From: Letharia columbiana
Taxonomy: Eukaryota; Ascomycota; Lecanoromycetes; Lecanorales; Parmeliaceae
Assembly (NCBI RefSeq): GCF_014066305.1
Contig: NW_023501174.1
Coordinates: 1-20,576 of the forward strand
Length of the DNA stretch: 20,576 nt
Direction: 5' to 3'
Shown one piece after another: positions 1-8,927 of the stretch. How positions within the stretch are numbered: position 1 is the stretch's first letter; each line of letters opens with the position of its first letter. Below the pieces are notes generated by a model that saw only the letters and a program-made list of their open reading frames with translations, was not told the origin of the DNA and ran no database searches. The position numbers were made by a program, and so were the translations under genes.

Positions 1-501
1 AATAGTGAAGCCTGCTACCAAATGGCATTCAACACATTCAATTCTTTCCCTACCTACCTACCAAACCTACGAATCGACAAAGACAAAGGATGGAATGGGG
101 GTAGACTTGATGGCAAGAGCATGGGAGACACAGGGCAAATCTACAGTGAAGCTCCCAGGCCAGGCTGAGTAGGTGTTGAATGAAAGGGGTGTTGAAGGCG
201 AAAAAAAGTGGAGGGCTATGACAAGAAGACTGGGCAAGGAGAAGAACTCGGAGAATCTTGCTGGCACGCAGGCAAGATATGGCCAATATCTCCAGGATCT
301 CTGAAGGACAAGGTGGTATGGCACAGTCAAGACCAGCATGCGATCCGGCAAGATGTTTTCGACTGCTATCGCTACACCTCAGCAAATCTTCTCCAGTCAA
401 GGCCTGCAGGGACTATGGATGTTTGGAGACACAAGGCAAGCAATGGGCGTGCATCTCCGGTCTACCAGCCATGGGGGCCATGGCTATTGAGAGGGGGGTA
501 G
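1..501 (+). mobile_element. 3' internal region of a non-RIPed LTR retrotransposon (partial)
   Basis: This stretch has balanced base composition, unlike almost everything to its right, and retains normal CpA and TpG. It ends in a purine-rich run directly before a sequence that starts TGTTA and behaves like an LTR, so it is best read as the 3' end of the internal region of a plus-strand LTR retrotransposon whose body lies left of the window. Short open frames exist (208-501 and 258-521 on plus, two on minus), but none shows a recognisable domain. The 258-521 frame runs through the polypurine tract into the LTR, which is common for the last reading frame of such elements. I do not recognise the protein. 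A host 3' UTR or intergenic DNA cannot be excluded. Confidence 0.4.
490..501 (+). promoter_or_regulatory. Putative polypurine tract (plus-strand primer site)
   Basis: The bases AGAGGGGGGTAG are purine except for one T and lie immediately before TGTTACGAGC at 502. A G-rich purine run directly abutting the 3' LTR is the usual primer site for plus-strand DNA synthesis in LTR retrotransposons. Assignment rests on position and composition only. Confidence 0.5.
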
Positions 502-675
502 TGTTACGAGCGTACCCTTGACACACCACTCAGCCCTCAGCCCTATGGCTAGCGGGCCTTGGCGGAGGCATCTCCTACTATATCATGCCTCCTTCCTACC
601 TACATAGTTCGGTAGCCTTATTATCCTAGTTCTACCTTCACCCATACTAGTATCGCACCTATGCTGGTCCTAACA
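502..675 (+). repeat. Putative 3' LTR, 174 bp
   Basis: The segment starts TGTTACGAGC and ends GGTCCTAACA. The ends form an imperfect terminal inverted repeat (8 of 10 positions, with TGTTA/TAACA exact), as expected for an LTR. It is preceded by a polypurine tract and followed, at 676, by a sharp change to RIP-saturated AT-rich DNA encoding the end of a chromodomain retrotransposon on the other strand. No target-site duplication can be tested because the partner LTR would lie outside the window. The alternative, that it is the LTR of X1 itself read on the minus strand, is less likely: X2, the sister copy, continues with coding-like sequence where X1 meets this LTR. Confidence 0.55.
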
Positions 676-2293
676 TCTACTACTATTACTTTCTTAATCT
701 ATTATCTTATTTTTTAATTCCCCTTAATAATTATATTCTTTAATTTTATCTTAAATACTAGTTTATATAATTTCTTTATTTACTTAAAATTCTTAATTAT
801 ATTTTTAATATTTTTAAGATACTTTATTAATTTCTACGAAGCTTTATAAGATAAAAAAGTTTTTTTAATTAATAAAATACTTAGTCTTATCTTTATAAAC
901 TCTTTTATCTAATATCTTATTAATCTCCTATTTTTTTTTATTAATTAAGATTACTTATAGTTTTAAATTATTATTATATAAATATTATAACTTTAATAGC
1001 GATATATAAAATATAAAATAATTTTTTTTATATCTAATAGAAAGATCTAGCTTATAAATCTAATTTTTTTTTAATACTTTAAAAGACTTAAATTATTTAT
1101 AATTAAGTTTCTTCTTTAATTATAAAATATATATATTATAACTTTATAATAATACTTTATTTTCTTTTTTAAAGATTATAATCTTATAATTACTATTATA
1201 ATACTTTATTTATTATTTTAATACTTACTTCTATAATTCTTTTAGATATAATCTTATCTCTTATAATTATTCTACTTACTCTATAATAAATAATACTTTT
1301 CTCTCTTAAGATTCTACTTTTAAAAATATTTTTATTACTATATATCTTATTAATAGCTCTTATAAGATCTTATTAATATTTATATATATATCTATTATAT
1401 ATATATTAACGCTAGTTATTAATAAAATTTTAAATTAATTATTCTATTTATAATTATAATATATTTATAAATAATATTTTAATATCTAATTTTATCTTTT
1501 AATTTAATTATTAATTTAAAAATAAAATATAATATTTAATTTATACTTCGCACTTAGATATTAATATAATATTATCTAAAATTTATTTATAAATAGAAAG
1601 TCTTTATTTAAAATTAAAGTTATATATTATATCGCGTAATAATATAAACTCTTATTATAAGATATTAATAAGATTATTAATCTTTAAATTCTTAATAATT
1701 ATTATATATATTATATATTTAATTAACTTATTTATTAAGATTAAAATAATATTATAAATTAAAATAATATATAAATTTCTTCATAAATAGTAGATTTATA
1801 ATAAACTTTAATATTATAATATAAAATAGATCTATACTATTTATAAGAAATTAATATTAACTTATTATATAACTTATAATAATAAATTTATATTCTTTAA
1901 TAATTAAAATAAATATAAATATACTCTATTATATCGCTTATTATACTTATCTAATAGTATTTAAACTTAATATTTTTCTTAATACGCTTATAAGTAAAGT
2001 ACTTAGTATTAAAATTATTATAATTTATATAAAGAATCTCTTTCTTTATAATAGAATTATTAGAGAATATAGATTACGAGACTATAACGTAATAATTTAT
2101 TCTTATTAATTTTCTATATCGAAAACTTATTCTATTTAATAGCGTATCTTTAGCGTTATCTCTTATTTATAATAAAAATATTCTTATATTATAATTTAAG
2201 TAATTATATTACTATTAATTTCTATAACTTTAAATAAAATTATTTTAACTCTAAAATCTAATAAATTAAAAATTAAGATAATATTATAGTTAA
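676..2293 (-). pseudogene. X1, 3' part: RIP-mutated Ty3/gypsy integrase with chromodomain
   Basis: Read on the minus strand, ignoring the many TAA/TAG codons that RIP makes from CAA, CAG and TGG, this encodes the C-terminal half of a Ty3/gypsy pol. In coding order: about 2081-2034 resembles the H2C2 zinc-binding region before an integrase core; about 1620-1576 reads TLILNKDFLF.NKFW, the segment around the second catalytic Asp (SDRDxxFTSxFW in relatives), with Asp changed to Asn; about 1533-1471 matches the family's HPQTDGQTERQN stretch, with Glu changed to Lys; about 1033-1000 matches the HPVFHVSLL motif; about 945-785 is a chromodomain (ILD.RV....T.YL.N.KDF). The chromodomain normally steers integration toward histone-marked heterochromatin. 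An LTR breaks the gene at 675 and Y copy A interrupts it at 2294. It is dead: dozens of stops, no continuous frame, and at least one apparent frameshift between the first and second catalytic regions. Confidence 0.82.
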
Positions 2294-4165
2294 ATAAGTA
2301 AAGGCCTATAAATTAAATTTATAAAGTTGAATTTTTCTAAGTTAAATCGAATTTTAGTCTTAGCTCTAAGTTAAATTAAACTCTAATCGCTTATTATATA
2401 TTTTTAATCTACTTTTATTACTTAAAATTAATTTAATCTATATAATATATAAATATATATATATGAAGAGAGGCGCGCTAAGACTTAATTAGAAAGGTAT
2501 ATTAAGTATAAAGAATTAATCTATAATAATTATTTATAAAAAATAGAGAAAGATTATATTCTTATAATAAGAAATATTAAAATATCGAAAAGAAATAAAG
2601 ATAATATATTAATTAGTAATATAAATTTTATATTATCTTCTATCGTAGTAAAATCTTTCGAATAATAAAATAGCTATTAAAGTAAGATATCGAATAATTT
2701 TAATTTATCTAAATATATATCGTTTAATATTTCTTTTATAAAGATTATAGTAATAAACTATATTAATATAATAGAGATAATAAATTAAGTTATAATAATA
2801 TTCTTCGCTTATTAAATAATAATTTAATATAGAATTATAGTAGAGTATATAACGTAAGATCTTAAAGAGCTATAGCCGTATTCTTAACGATAATAGTCTT
2901 ATTACTATTTAATTTCTTCGTAATATTCTTTATATTTATCTATTATAATTTCTTCTTTTTTCTTTTAATTATAAAGTATTAAATTAAATAGCTAATTATA
3001 TTATTTTAATTAAAATTAAATAACTTATATAATATAGAATCTTAAAGTAAGCTCTATATTCTTAATAATAATAATTTTATTATCGCTTAATTTCTTTATA
3101 GTATTCTTTATAATATTCTTATAATATTCTTCGTAGTATTCTCTATATTTATCTATTATAATTTCTTCTCTTATTTTTTAATATAATAAAGAATAATAGA
3201 CTAAGTTATAATAATATTCTTCGCTTATTAAATAATAATTTAATATAGAACTATAGAGAGTATATAATATAAGATCTTAAAGAGCTAAGCCGTATTCTTA
3301 ATACTAAGAGATCTTATTATTACTTAATTTCTTTATAATATTCTCTATAATATTCTTTATAGTATTCTCCGCATTTATCTATTATAGTTTCTTCTTTTAC
3401 TTCTTAATATAATAAAGATAATAAACTAAATTATAATAATATTCTTCACTTACTAAATAATAATTTAATATAAAATTATAGAGAGTATATAACGTGGGAT
3501 TTTAGAGAGCTAAGTCGTATTCTTAATAATAATAATTTTATTACCGCTTAATTTCTCCGTAATATTCTTTATAGTATTTTGTAGTATTCTTTATATTTTA
3601 TTTTTATATTTATTTTTATAATTTTCTTTTATAATAATATTTAATTTTTAATGCTATAATCGTCCGTATTAAATTCTTCTCTTATTAACATTATTATAGT
3701 AATAATTAATAAATAATAAAAAATAATAAATATAAATTATAATAATATTCGATCTCGAACGCGTTTAATATAATTATAATATTTAAATATTAATTTAATT
3801 TATCTATCGCTAACTTAAAAGAAGTATATAGAGAAATTAAGCTCTTTTTAAGAATCTTTTAACGCGTTTATAAGTAGTAATAGATAGTTATAATTATATT
3901 AATAGAATTCATTAAGAAATAGTCTAGAGGTTAATAGTAGGCTTTAATAGATAAAGTTATATCTAAATCGAACGCGTTTTAATATAACTATAATATTTAG
4001 AATATTAGTTTAATTTATCTATCAAAAGAGTATATAATAAAGAATATTTTTATTTTATAAGTATTTAACGCGTTTATAAGTAGATAGTAGAATAATTATT
4101 AGGCTGCGCTTGATAACCTCGATTATTAATAATAGCAAATTTTAAGAAATAATTTAAAAATATTA
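2294..4165 (-). mobile_element. Y copy A, RIP-saturated, reverse orientation
   Basis: The reverse complement follows the same order as copies C, D and E. At the left edge (the element's 3' end) is the terminal palindrome at 2307-2323 followed by TAAGTAAAGG read on plus. The tail carries the conserved AGAGAGGCGCGC-like stretch near 2465-2480. Next comes the region matching copy C 8450-8660 (about 2540-2770), then a RIP-degraded tandem array (about 2780-3640; the AAGTTATAATAATATTCTTC segment recurs near 2790, 3210 and 3435). The 5' module follows, with two AACGCGTTTATAAG blocks (about 3860 and 4070). CpA and TpG are nearly absent. The 5' boundary is soft: similarity to copy E fades about 4142-4165, before a poly-A tract, and it meets copy B head to head. 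No protein remains. Confidence 0.75.
2307..2323. repeat. Terminal palindrome of Y copy A
   Basis: TATAAATTAAATTTATA is a perfect 8-bp-stem palindrome with one central base. It lies 10-13 bases inside the left (3') edge of copy A, with GGCCTTTACTTAT on the outside when read in element orientation. Confidence 0.75.
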
Positions 4166-4510
4166 ATAAATTTGGTAAAAATTTTTTAAAAAAAAAAAAA
4201 AGCCAATCATAAATTCGGGTCCTGTACGCTTTTTAGTTAGACCGGCTGAGTCAGCCCGATAGCCCTCCCGAGCTCCCTCATCAAAAATTTGTATGTAGAA
4301 GTTTTACACTTTGAAGTACTCAGCTTGCGATATATACAGTTACTTCATAATTCCTCAAATTGTAGAGCTCGCTTTGCGCTTTCTAACGCTGTAAAAATTA
4401 TGAAGTTTGGCCTACTATTGGTGGATTAAATGGATATTCAAATATGGTAGTCATGGTAGTCACACCAGACGCGTCCGGGATCGGATAATAATCCTTCCAC
4501 CTGTTTGTTA

Positions 4511-4558
4511 TTCTTCCACCATTCTACCAATTCTACCAATTCTACCAATTCCACCAAT
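4511..4558 (+). repeat. 9-bp minisatellite (TTCTACCAA), about 4 units
   Basis: A run of TTCTACCAA-type units, with a variant TTCCACCAA at each end. The same minisatellite sits at the same place in every Y copy that retains the 5' module. Confidence 0.8.
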
Positions 4559-4863
4559 ATGAACACAATCGTCTTCGGTACCCCTCGCCCAATTAGAGCC
4601 CCTTACTGACGCCCCCAGGCCACCCCTCGGCGAATCCGCTACTGCTGGCAATCGAGGCCGCAAGCGAGCCCAACAGCTACCTACTACTACTCATAAACGC
4701 GTTGAAAGGCCCTCAAAAAGAGCCCGAACGGATACGTCCTCCCCTACATACTCCTCCCAAGCCAGCGATAGGTGGGTTAAACTAACATTCAAATATTGTA
4801 GTCACACCAAACGCGTCCGGGATCGGATAATAATCCTTCCACCTATTTGTGTACTTTTTAACC

Positions 4864-4924
4864 ATTCTTCTTCCACCATTCTACCAATTCTACCAATTCT
4901 ATCAATTCTACCAATTCCACCAAT
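4864..4924 (+). repeat. 9-bp minisatellite (TTCTACCAA), about 6 units
   Basis: Second occurrence inside copy B, following the duplicated 5' module. It is one or two units longer than the first and contains a TTCTATCAA variant. Confidence 0.8.
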
Positions 4925-4965
4925 ATAAACACATTTACCCTCGATACCCTCGCACTCAGTTAAAC

Positions 4966-6353
4966 AAGAGGAGGATCTACAACAGGCGAATGCGGAGAAC
5001 ACTGCGGAGAACACTGCGGAGAACATTGCGGAGACAGTCATCAGCAGCAGTGACACAACAGGCCTACTCTCCACGGTCTCACACCAATCCACTCAGCCAG
5101 TGCAAGAGAAGTCACTACAGCAGGCGAATACGGAGAACACTGCGGAGAAACCAAGCGACAACAAGGCCCCCAGCACCAAGAACAGGCTCAGCTCTCCAAG
5201 ATCCCACGTCATATGCTCTCCACGATTCCACATCAAATCATCACTCAGCAAGCGGAGAACACCACTGTAACTTGGCCTGTCATCCCCACTGCATTGAGGA
5301 GTAAGAGGAGGAACTACAACAGGCAAATGCGGAGAACACTGCGGAGAAACCAAGCGGTAACAAGGCCACCATCGTCAAGAACACGGCTCAGCTCTCCAAG
5401 ATCCCACGTCATATGCTCTCCACGGTTCCACATCAAATCATCACTCAGCAAGCGGAGAACACCACTGCAACTTGGCCGTTCCACATCAAATCATCACTCA
5501 GCAAGCGAAGAACACCACTGCAACTTGGCCTATCATCCCCACTACATTGAGGAGCAAGAGGAGGAACTACAACAGGCAAATGCGGAGAACACTGCGGAGA
5601 AACCAAGCGGCAACAAGGCCACCATCGTCAAGAACACGGCTCAGCTCTCCAAGATCCCACGTCATATCAGTCATCCACTCAGTCAGCCACTCAGCTAGCC
5701 ACTCAGTCTAATACTCTACAAGAGGAGGAGCAAGAGGAGGAACTACAACAGGCAAATGCGGAGAACACTGCGGAGAAACCAAGCGGCAACAAGGCCACCA
5801 TCGTCAGGAACACGGCTCAGCTCTCCAAGATCCCACGTCATATGCTCTCCACGGTTCCACATCAAATCATCACTCAGAGAAAAATACTGAAGCGGAGAAC
5901 ACCACTGCAACTTGGCCTGTCATCCCCACTAGAGGAGCAAGAGGAGGAACTACAACAGGCAAATGCGGAGAACACTGACGGAGAAACCAAGCGGCAACAA
6001 GGCCACCATCGTCAGGAACACGGCTCAGCTCTCCAAGATCCCACGTCATATTCCACGGTTCCCATCAAATATCACTCAGCAAGCGAACACCACTCAACTT
6101 AGCCTGTCATCTCCACTAATTAAGGAGTAAGAGGAGGAACTACAACAGAATGCAAATGCGGAGAACACTGCGGAGAAACCAAGCGGCAACAAGGCCACCA
6201 TCGTCAGGAACACGGCTCAGCTCTCCAAGATCCCACGTCATATGCTCTCCACGGTTCCACATCAAATCATCACTCAGCAAGCGGAGAACACCACTGCAAC
6301 TTGGCCTGTCATCCCCACTGCATTGATATGGTACATCACTGCAATGACGTCAC
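4966..6353 (+). repeat. Tandem array of seven 138-253 bp units in Y copy B
   Basis: Each unit begins AAGAGGAGGA (AAGAGAAG in unit 2) followed by A/T.CTACAACAGGC. Boundaries fall at 4966, 5104, 5303, 5556, 5732, 5939 and 6129, the array ending at 6353, giving lengths of 138, 199, 253, 176, 207, 190 and 225 bp. A full unit holds, in order: the boundary; AATGCGGAGAACACTGCGGAG; a block AAACCAAGCGGCAACAAGGC; a CAAGATCCCACGTCATATG block; TCCACATCAAATCATCACTC; GGAGAACACCACTGCAACTTGG; and CATCCCCACTGCATTGAGGAG. Unit 3 has a 53-bp internal duplication (about 5478-5530). Unit 4 replaces the second half with a 12-bp CACTCAGTCAGC repeat (5676-5709). Since unit lengths are not all multiples of three, the reading frame changes between units. 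Frames rich in Q, E, N, A and T (EEELQQANAENTAE) and in R (RRTLRR) both stay open, so coding potential is doubtful. Confidence 0.85.
4992..5034 (+). repeat. 12-bp minisatellite (GCGGAGAACACT), about 3.5 units
   Basis: Three direct copies of GCGGAGAACACT, the last with one change, then a partial unit. In one frame it encodes repeated ENTA, in another RRTL. Longer versions occur in copies C and E, so this slippage-prone core has expanded independently in different copies. Confidence 0.8.
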
Positions 6354-6386
6354 AAGAGGAGGATCTACTGCGACGATCACAGTCAA

Positions 6387-6800
6387 TTGGGCCTCTGCAG
6401 GAGGGACATCGGACGATGCATATTTGGACGAATTGAAACCGTCCGATGTCTACAGCTATCTCATTATTCGAAAGATTTCACTGCGGCAGGAGATATTGTG
6501 GGATTCACACCACTAATTGGCACGTTATCTCCATTTCTTTCCGGTATTCCAATACTTCTTGCCATGAGGACATGGCCTTTCTCTATTTTTTGTAAGTCCC
6601 AGGGCCAGTCATTACAGCAAATCGGCCTATACCTATACCCCGAGGTCTTTACCCATAATCAACTATATATAACCCTAAACCGAGTTACCAGCAAGGCCGG
6701 CCTATCAATTATAACCCCAGGCGATCTACCAAGAAGACAACCCACTCGACCGACGAGGTGTATCAAGAACAAGGTTATCAAGCAGGTGCTTCTTTTTTAA
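6387..6800 (+). pseudogene. C-terminal fragment of a Pif1/Helitron-type helicase
   Basis: The 137-residue frame ends with a clear family signature. Residues 70-76 read KSQGQSL and residues 88-102 read FTHNQLYITLNRVTS, followed by KAGLSII. In Pif1-like helicases, including those fused to the Helitron Rep protein, the last conserved block is (N)KSQGQ(S/T)L then FxHGQLYVALSRxTS, where the final Arg contacts ATP phosphate; that Arg is present here (NR for SR). The last residues (KNKVIKQVL) also resemble the closing NxVYxEVL segment of fungal Helitron helicases. Upstream, residues 1-69 are only weakly helicase-like and may be frameshifted. The Walker A and B motifs and the Rep domain are absent, so the protein cannot work. 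The ATG at 6387 is merely the first in frame, not a believable start. It is found only in copy B and supports a Helitron origin for the whole family. Confidence 0.75.
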
Positions 6801-7000
6801 GTAAGGACGTGATTGGTCAGCGATCTGTAGTGATAGAAGTAGGCCATTTGCCGCATAGAAAGCAAGCAGAGTCCGATTTAACTTAGAGTTAGGGCTTTTA
6901 CCTTCTTTATTAATTTCGTAGTGGTGGAAGTAGGTTAAAAACGCATAGTAAGCGATCAGAGTTCGATTTGTACTTAGGGCTAGGGCTAAAATTCCATTTG
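6801..7000 (+). other. 3' tail of Y copy B, truncated
   Basis: After the helicase stop, the sequence carries two related blocks (GTAGTGATAGAAGTAGGCC near 6827 and GTAGTGGTGGAAGTAGGTT near 6919), each followed by GCATAG..AGC and a GAGTTCGATTTG-like stretch. The second matches the tail of copy C (about 8778-8859). It stops within ATTCCATTTGA at about 7000, where copy C begins. No gene is seen. Confidence 0.6.
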
Positions 7001-7216
7001 ATACTTTTGAAGTACTTAGCTTGCGATATATATAGTTACTTTATAATTCCTTAAATTGTAAAGCTCGCTTTGCGCTTTCTAACGCTGTAAAAATTTTGAA
7101 GTTTGGCCTACTATTAGTGGATTAAATGGATATTCAAATATGATAGTCATGGTAATCACACTAGACGCGTCCGGGATCGGATAATAATAATCCTTCCACC
7201 TGTTGGTGTGTTTGTT

Positions 7217-7274
7217 ATTCTTCTATTATTCTATCAATTCTATTAATTCTATCAATTCTACCAATTCCACTAAT
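7217..7274 (+). repeat. 9-bp minisatellite in Y copy C, about 6 units
   Basis: TTCTATCAA, TTCTATTAA and TTCTACCAA units, the RIP-shifted form of the minisatellite in copy B. Position within the element is the same. Confidence 0.75.
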
Positions 7275-7641
7275 ATAAATATAATCGTCTTCGATACCCC
7301 TCGCCTAAAGGTTACTCAACGTTTCAGGCACATATACCCCTTTTGCCCGCCTCTTAGAGCCCCTACTAACGCCCCCAGGCCATCCCTCCGCGAATCCGCT
7401 ACTACTGGCAATCGAGGCTACAGTCTAACAGCTATCTACTACTACTTATAAACGCGTTGAAAGACCCTTAAAAAGAGCCTAAACGGATTTACAGCCATCG
7501 TCCTCCCCTATATACTCCTCCTAAGCCAGCGATAATGCCTTTCAACCCAGCGATACTACCTCTCAAGCGTCTTCCTCCCCTATTCGTTCTTTATCACCCT
7601 ATAAATATATTTACTCTCGATACCCTCGCACTCAGTTAAAT

Positions 7642-8440
7642 AAGAGGAGGATCTATAATAGGCGAATGCGGAGAATACTACGGAGAAACCAAGCGGCAAT
7701 AAGGCCACCATCGTCAAGAACACGGCTCAGCTCTCCAAGATCCCACGTTACATCAGTCATCCACTCAGTCAGCCACTCAGCTAGCCACTCAGTCTGATAC
7801 TCTACAAGAGGAGGAGCAAGAGAAGGAACTACAACAGGCAAATGCGGAGAACACTGCGGAGAATACTATGGAGAACACTGCGGAGTAACCAAGCGGTAAT
7901 AAGGCCCCCAGCACCAAGAACACGGCTCAGCTCTCCAAGATCCCACGTCATATACTCTCCACGGTTCCACATCAAATCATCACTCAGCAAGCGAAGAACA
8001 CCACTACAACTTAGCCTATTATCCCCACTATATTAAGAAGTAAGAGGAGGAACTACAACAGGCAAATGCGGAGAATACTACGAAGAATACTGCGAAGAAC
8101 ACTGCGGAGAAACCAAGCGGCAACAAGGCCACCATCGTCAAGAACACGGCTCAGCTCTCCAAGATCCCACGTCATATCAGTCATCCACTCAGTCAGCCAC
8201 TCAGCTAGCCACTCAGTCTGATACTCTACAAGAGGAGGAGCAAGAGGAGGAACTACAACAGGCAAATGCGGAGAACACTACGGAGAAACCAAGCGACAAC
8301 AAGGCCCCCAGCACCAAGAACAGGCTCAGCTCTCCAAGATCCCACGTCACATGCTCTCCACGGTTCCACATGAAATCATCACTCAGCAAGCGGAGAACAC
8401 CACTGCAACTTGGCCTATTATCCCCACTGCATTAAGGAGC
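7642..8440 (+). repeat. Tandem array of four units in Y copy C
   Basis: Boundaries at 7642, 7818, 8042, 8242 and 8441 give units of 176, 224, 200 and 199 bp. The 176-bp unit corresponds in length and content to unit 4 of copy B, including the CACTCAGTCAGC repeat (7762-7796; again at 8186-8219 in unit 3). The 199-bp unit corresponds to unit 2 of B. The 12-bp GCGGAGAACACT core is expanded at 7850-7886 and 8068-8110. Copies B and C therefore share unit types but differ in number and order, the pattern left by unequal exchange. Confidence 0.8.
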
Positions 8441-8910
8441 AAGAGGAGGATCTACTGCGACGATCATAGCCAATTGGGCCTCTGCAGGAGGAACATCGGA
8501 CGATATATATTTGGACGAATTGAAACCGTCCGATGTCTTGCTCTGATAGCTATTTCATTATTCGAAAGATTTCACTGCGGCAGGAGATAATGTGGGATTC
8601 ACACCACTAATTAGTATGTTGTCTCCATTTCTTTCCGATATTTCGATACTTCTTGCCATAAGGATATGGCCTTTCTCTGTTTTAATCCTCTATACTCGAT
8701 ATACCTTTCTAATTAGACCTTAACGCGCCTCTCTCCACACATATATACCTATATACTATATAGATTAAATTAATTTTGTAGTAGTGGAAGTAGGTCAAAA
8801 ACGTATAGCAAGCGATTAGAGTTCGATTTGACTTAGGGCTAGGGCTAAAATTCCATTTAACTTAGAAAAATCCAACTTCATTTAACTTAGAAAAATGAAA
8901 AATCCAACTT

Positions 8911-8927
8911 CATGAATTTAATTCATG
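8911..8927. repeat. Terminal palindrome of Y copy C (unmutated form)
   Basis: CATGAATTTAATTCATG is a perfect inverted repeat with 8-bp arms and one central T. It is followed by GGTCTTTACTTAT, after which similarity to the other copies stops. This is the least mutated version. In the Helitron class, a short hairpin about 10 bases before the 3' end marks the point where rolling-circle transfer terminates. Confidence 0.75.

Larger units (their letters stand above)
4433..4970 (+). repeat. Duplicated 5' module of Y copy B
   Basis: The block TATTCAAATAT..GTAGTCACACCA.ACGCGTCCGGGATCGGATAATAATCCTTCCACC occurs at about 4433-4507 and again at about 4788-4843, and each is followed by a CTACCAATT minisatellite. 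The offset is near 338 bp. Copy D shows the same cassette three times (ACGCGTTCGA at about 11556, 11925 and 12188), so the 5' end of Y grows by segmental duplication. Confidence 0.7.
4166..7000 (+). mobile_element. Y copy B, mostly unmutated, with helicase remnant
   Basis: This is the best-preserved copy of the family. Layout: AT-rich leader ending in a 14-A run (to 4201); 5' module (4205-4770) shared with C, D and E; a second partial 5' module (about 4775-4965) repeating the ACGCGTCCGGGATCGGATAA block with a period near 338 bp; a tandem array (4966-6353); a 3' unique region (6354-6588); a Pif1/Helitron helicase C-terminus (6387-6800 frame); and a tail (6801-7000) similar to the C tail. It lacks the terminal palindrome, being fused to copy C at about 7000. 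Between 6589 and about 6908 it has its own sequence where C, D and E carry a different segment of roughly 95-120 bp, so B is a distinct and probably more ancestral subtype. Confidence 0.75.

Noticed and set aside
50..521. ORFs at 50-400 and 67-351 (minus) and 208-501 and 258-521 (plus) as host genes
   Set aside because: They overlap on both strands, lack any recognisable domain, and lie directly before a polypurine tract and LTR. They are kept only as retrotransposon internal sequence.
676..4165. Mitochondrial or bacterial-symbiont DNA because of the very low GC
   Set aside because: The AT-rich parts are RIP derivatives of sequences present in GC-balanced form in the same window, with selective loss of CpA and TpG; no mitochondrial genes or tRNAs are seen.
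4802..5353. Minus-strand ORFs (96 and 86 residues) over the array
   Set aside because: Low-complexity translations of the 12-bp and 9-bp repeats (repeated FSAV and RIG); shadows of the repeat array.
4849..5698. Overlapping plus-strand ORFs of 151 and 161 residues, rich in R, S, T, H and Q, as a real gene
   Set aside because: They run through minisatellites and tandem units whose lengths are not all multiples of three, two other frames are equally open, and they do not persist in other Y copies. No domain is recognisable.
4966..6353. CRISPR-like array
   Set aside because: The units are 138-253 bp with no short constant repeat alternating with unique spacers, and the composition and RIP pattern are fungal.
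6586..6596. GTAAGT at 6592-6597 as a 5' splice site
   Set aside because: These bases encode part of the CKSQGQSL helicase motif in the uninterrupted frame, so splicing here would destroy the conserved block.
7203..7451. 82-residue plus-strand ORF in copy C
   Set aside because: Begins inside the 9-bp minisatellite (repeated INS/TNS) and is not conserved in frame in copy B.
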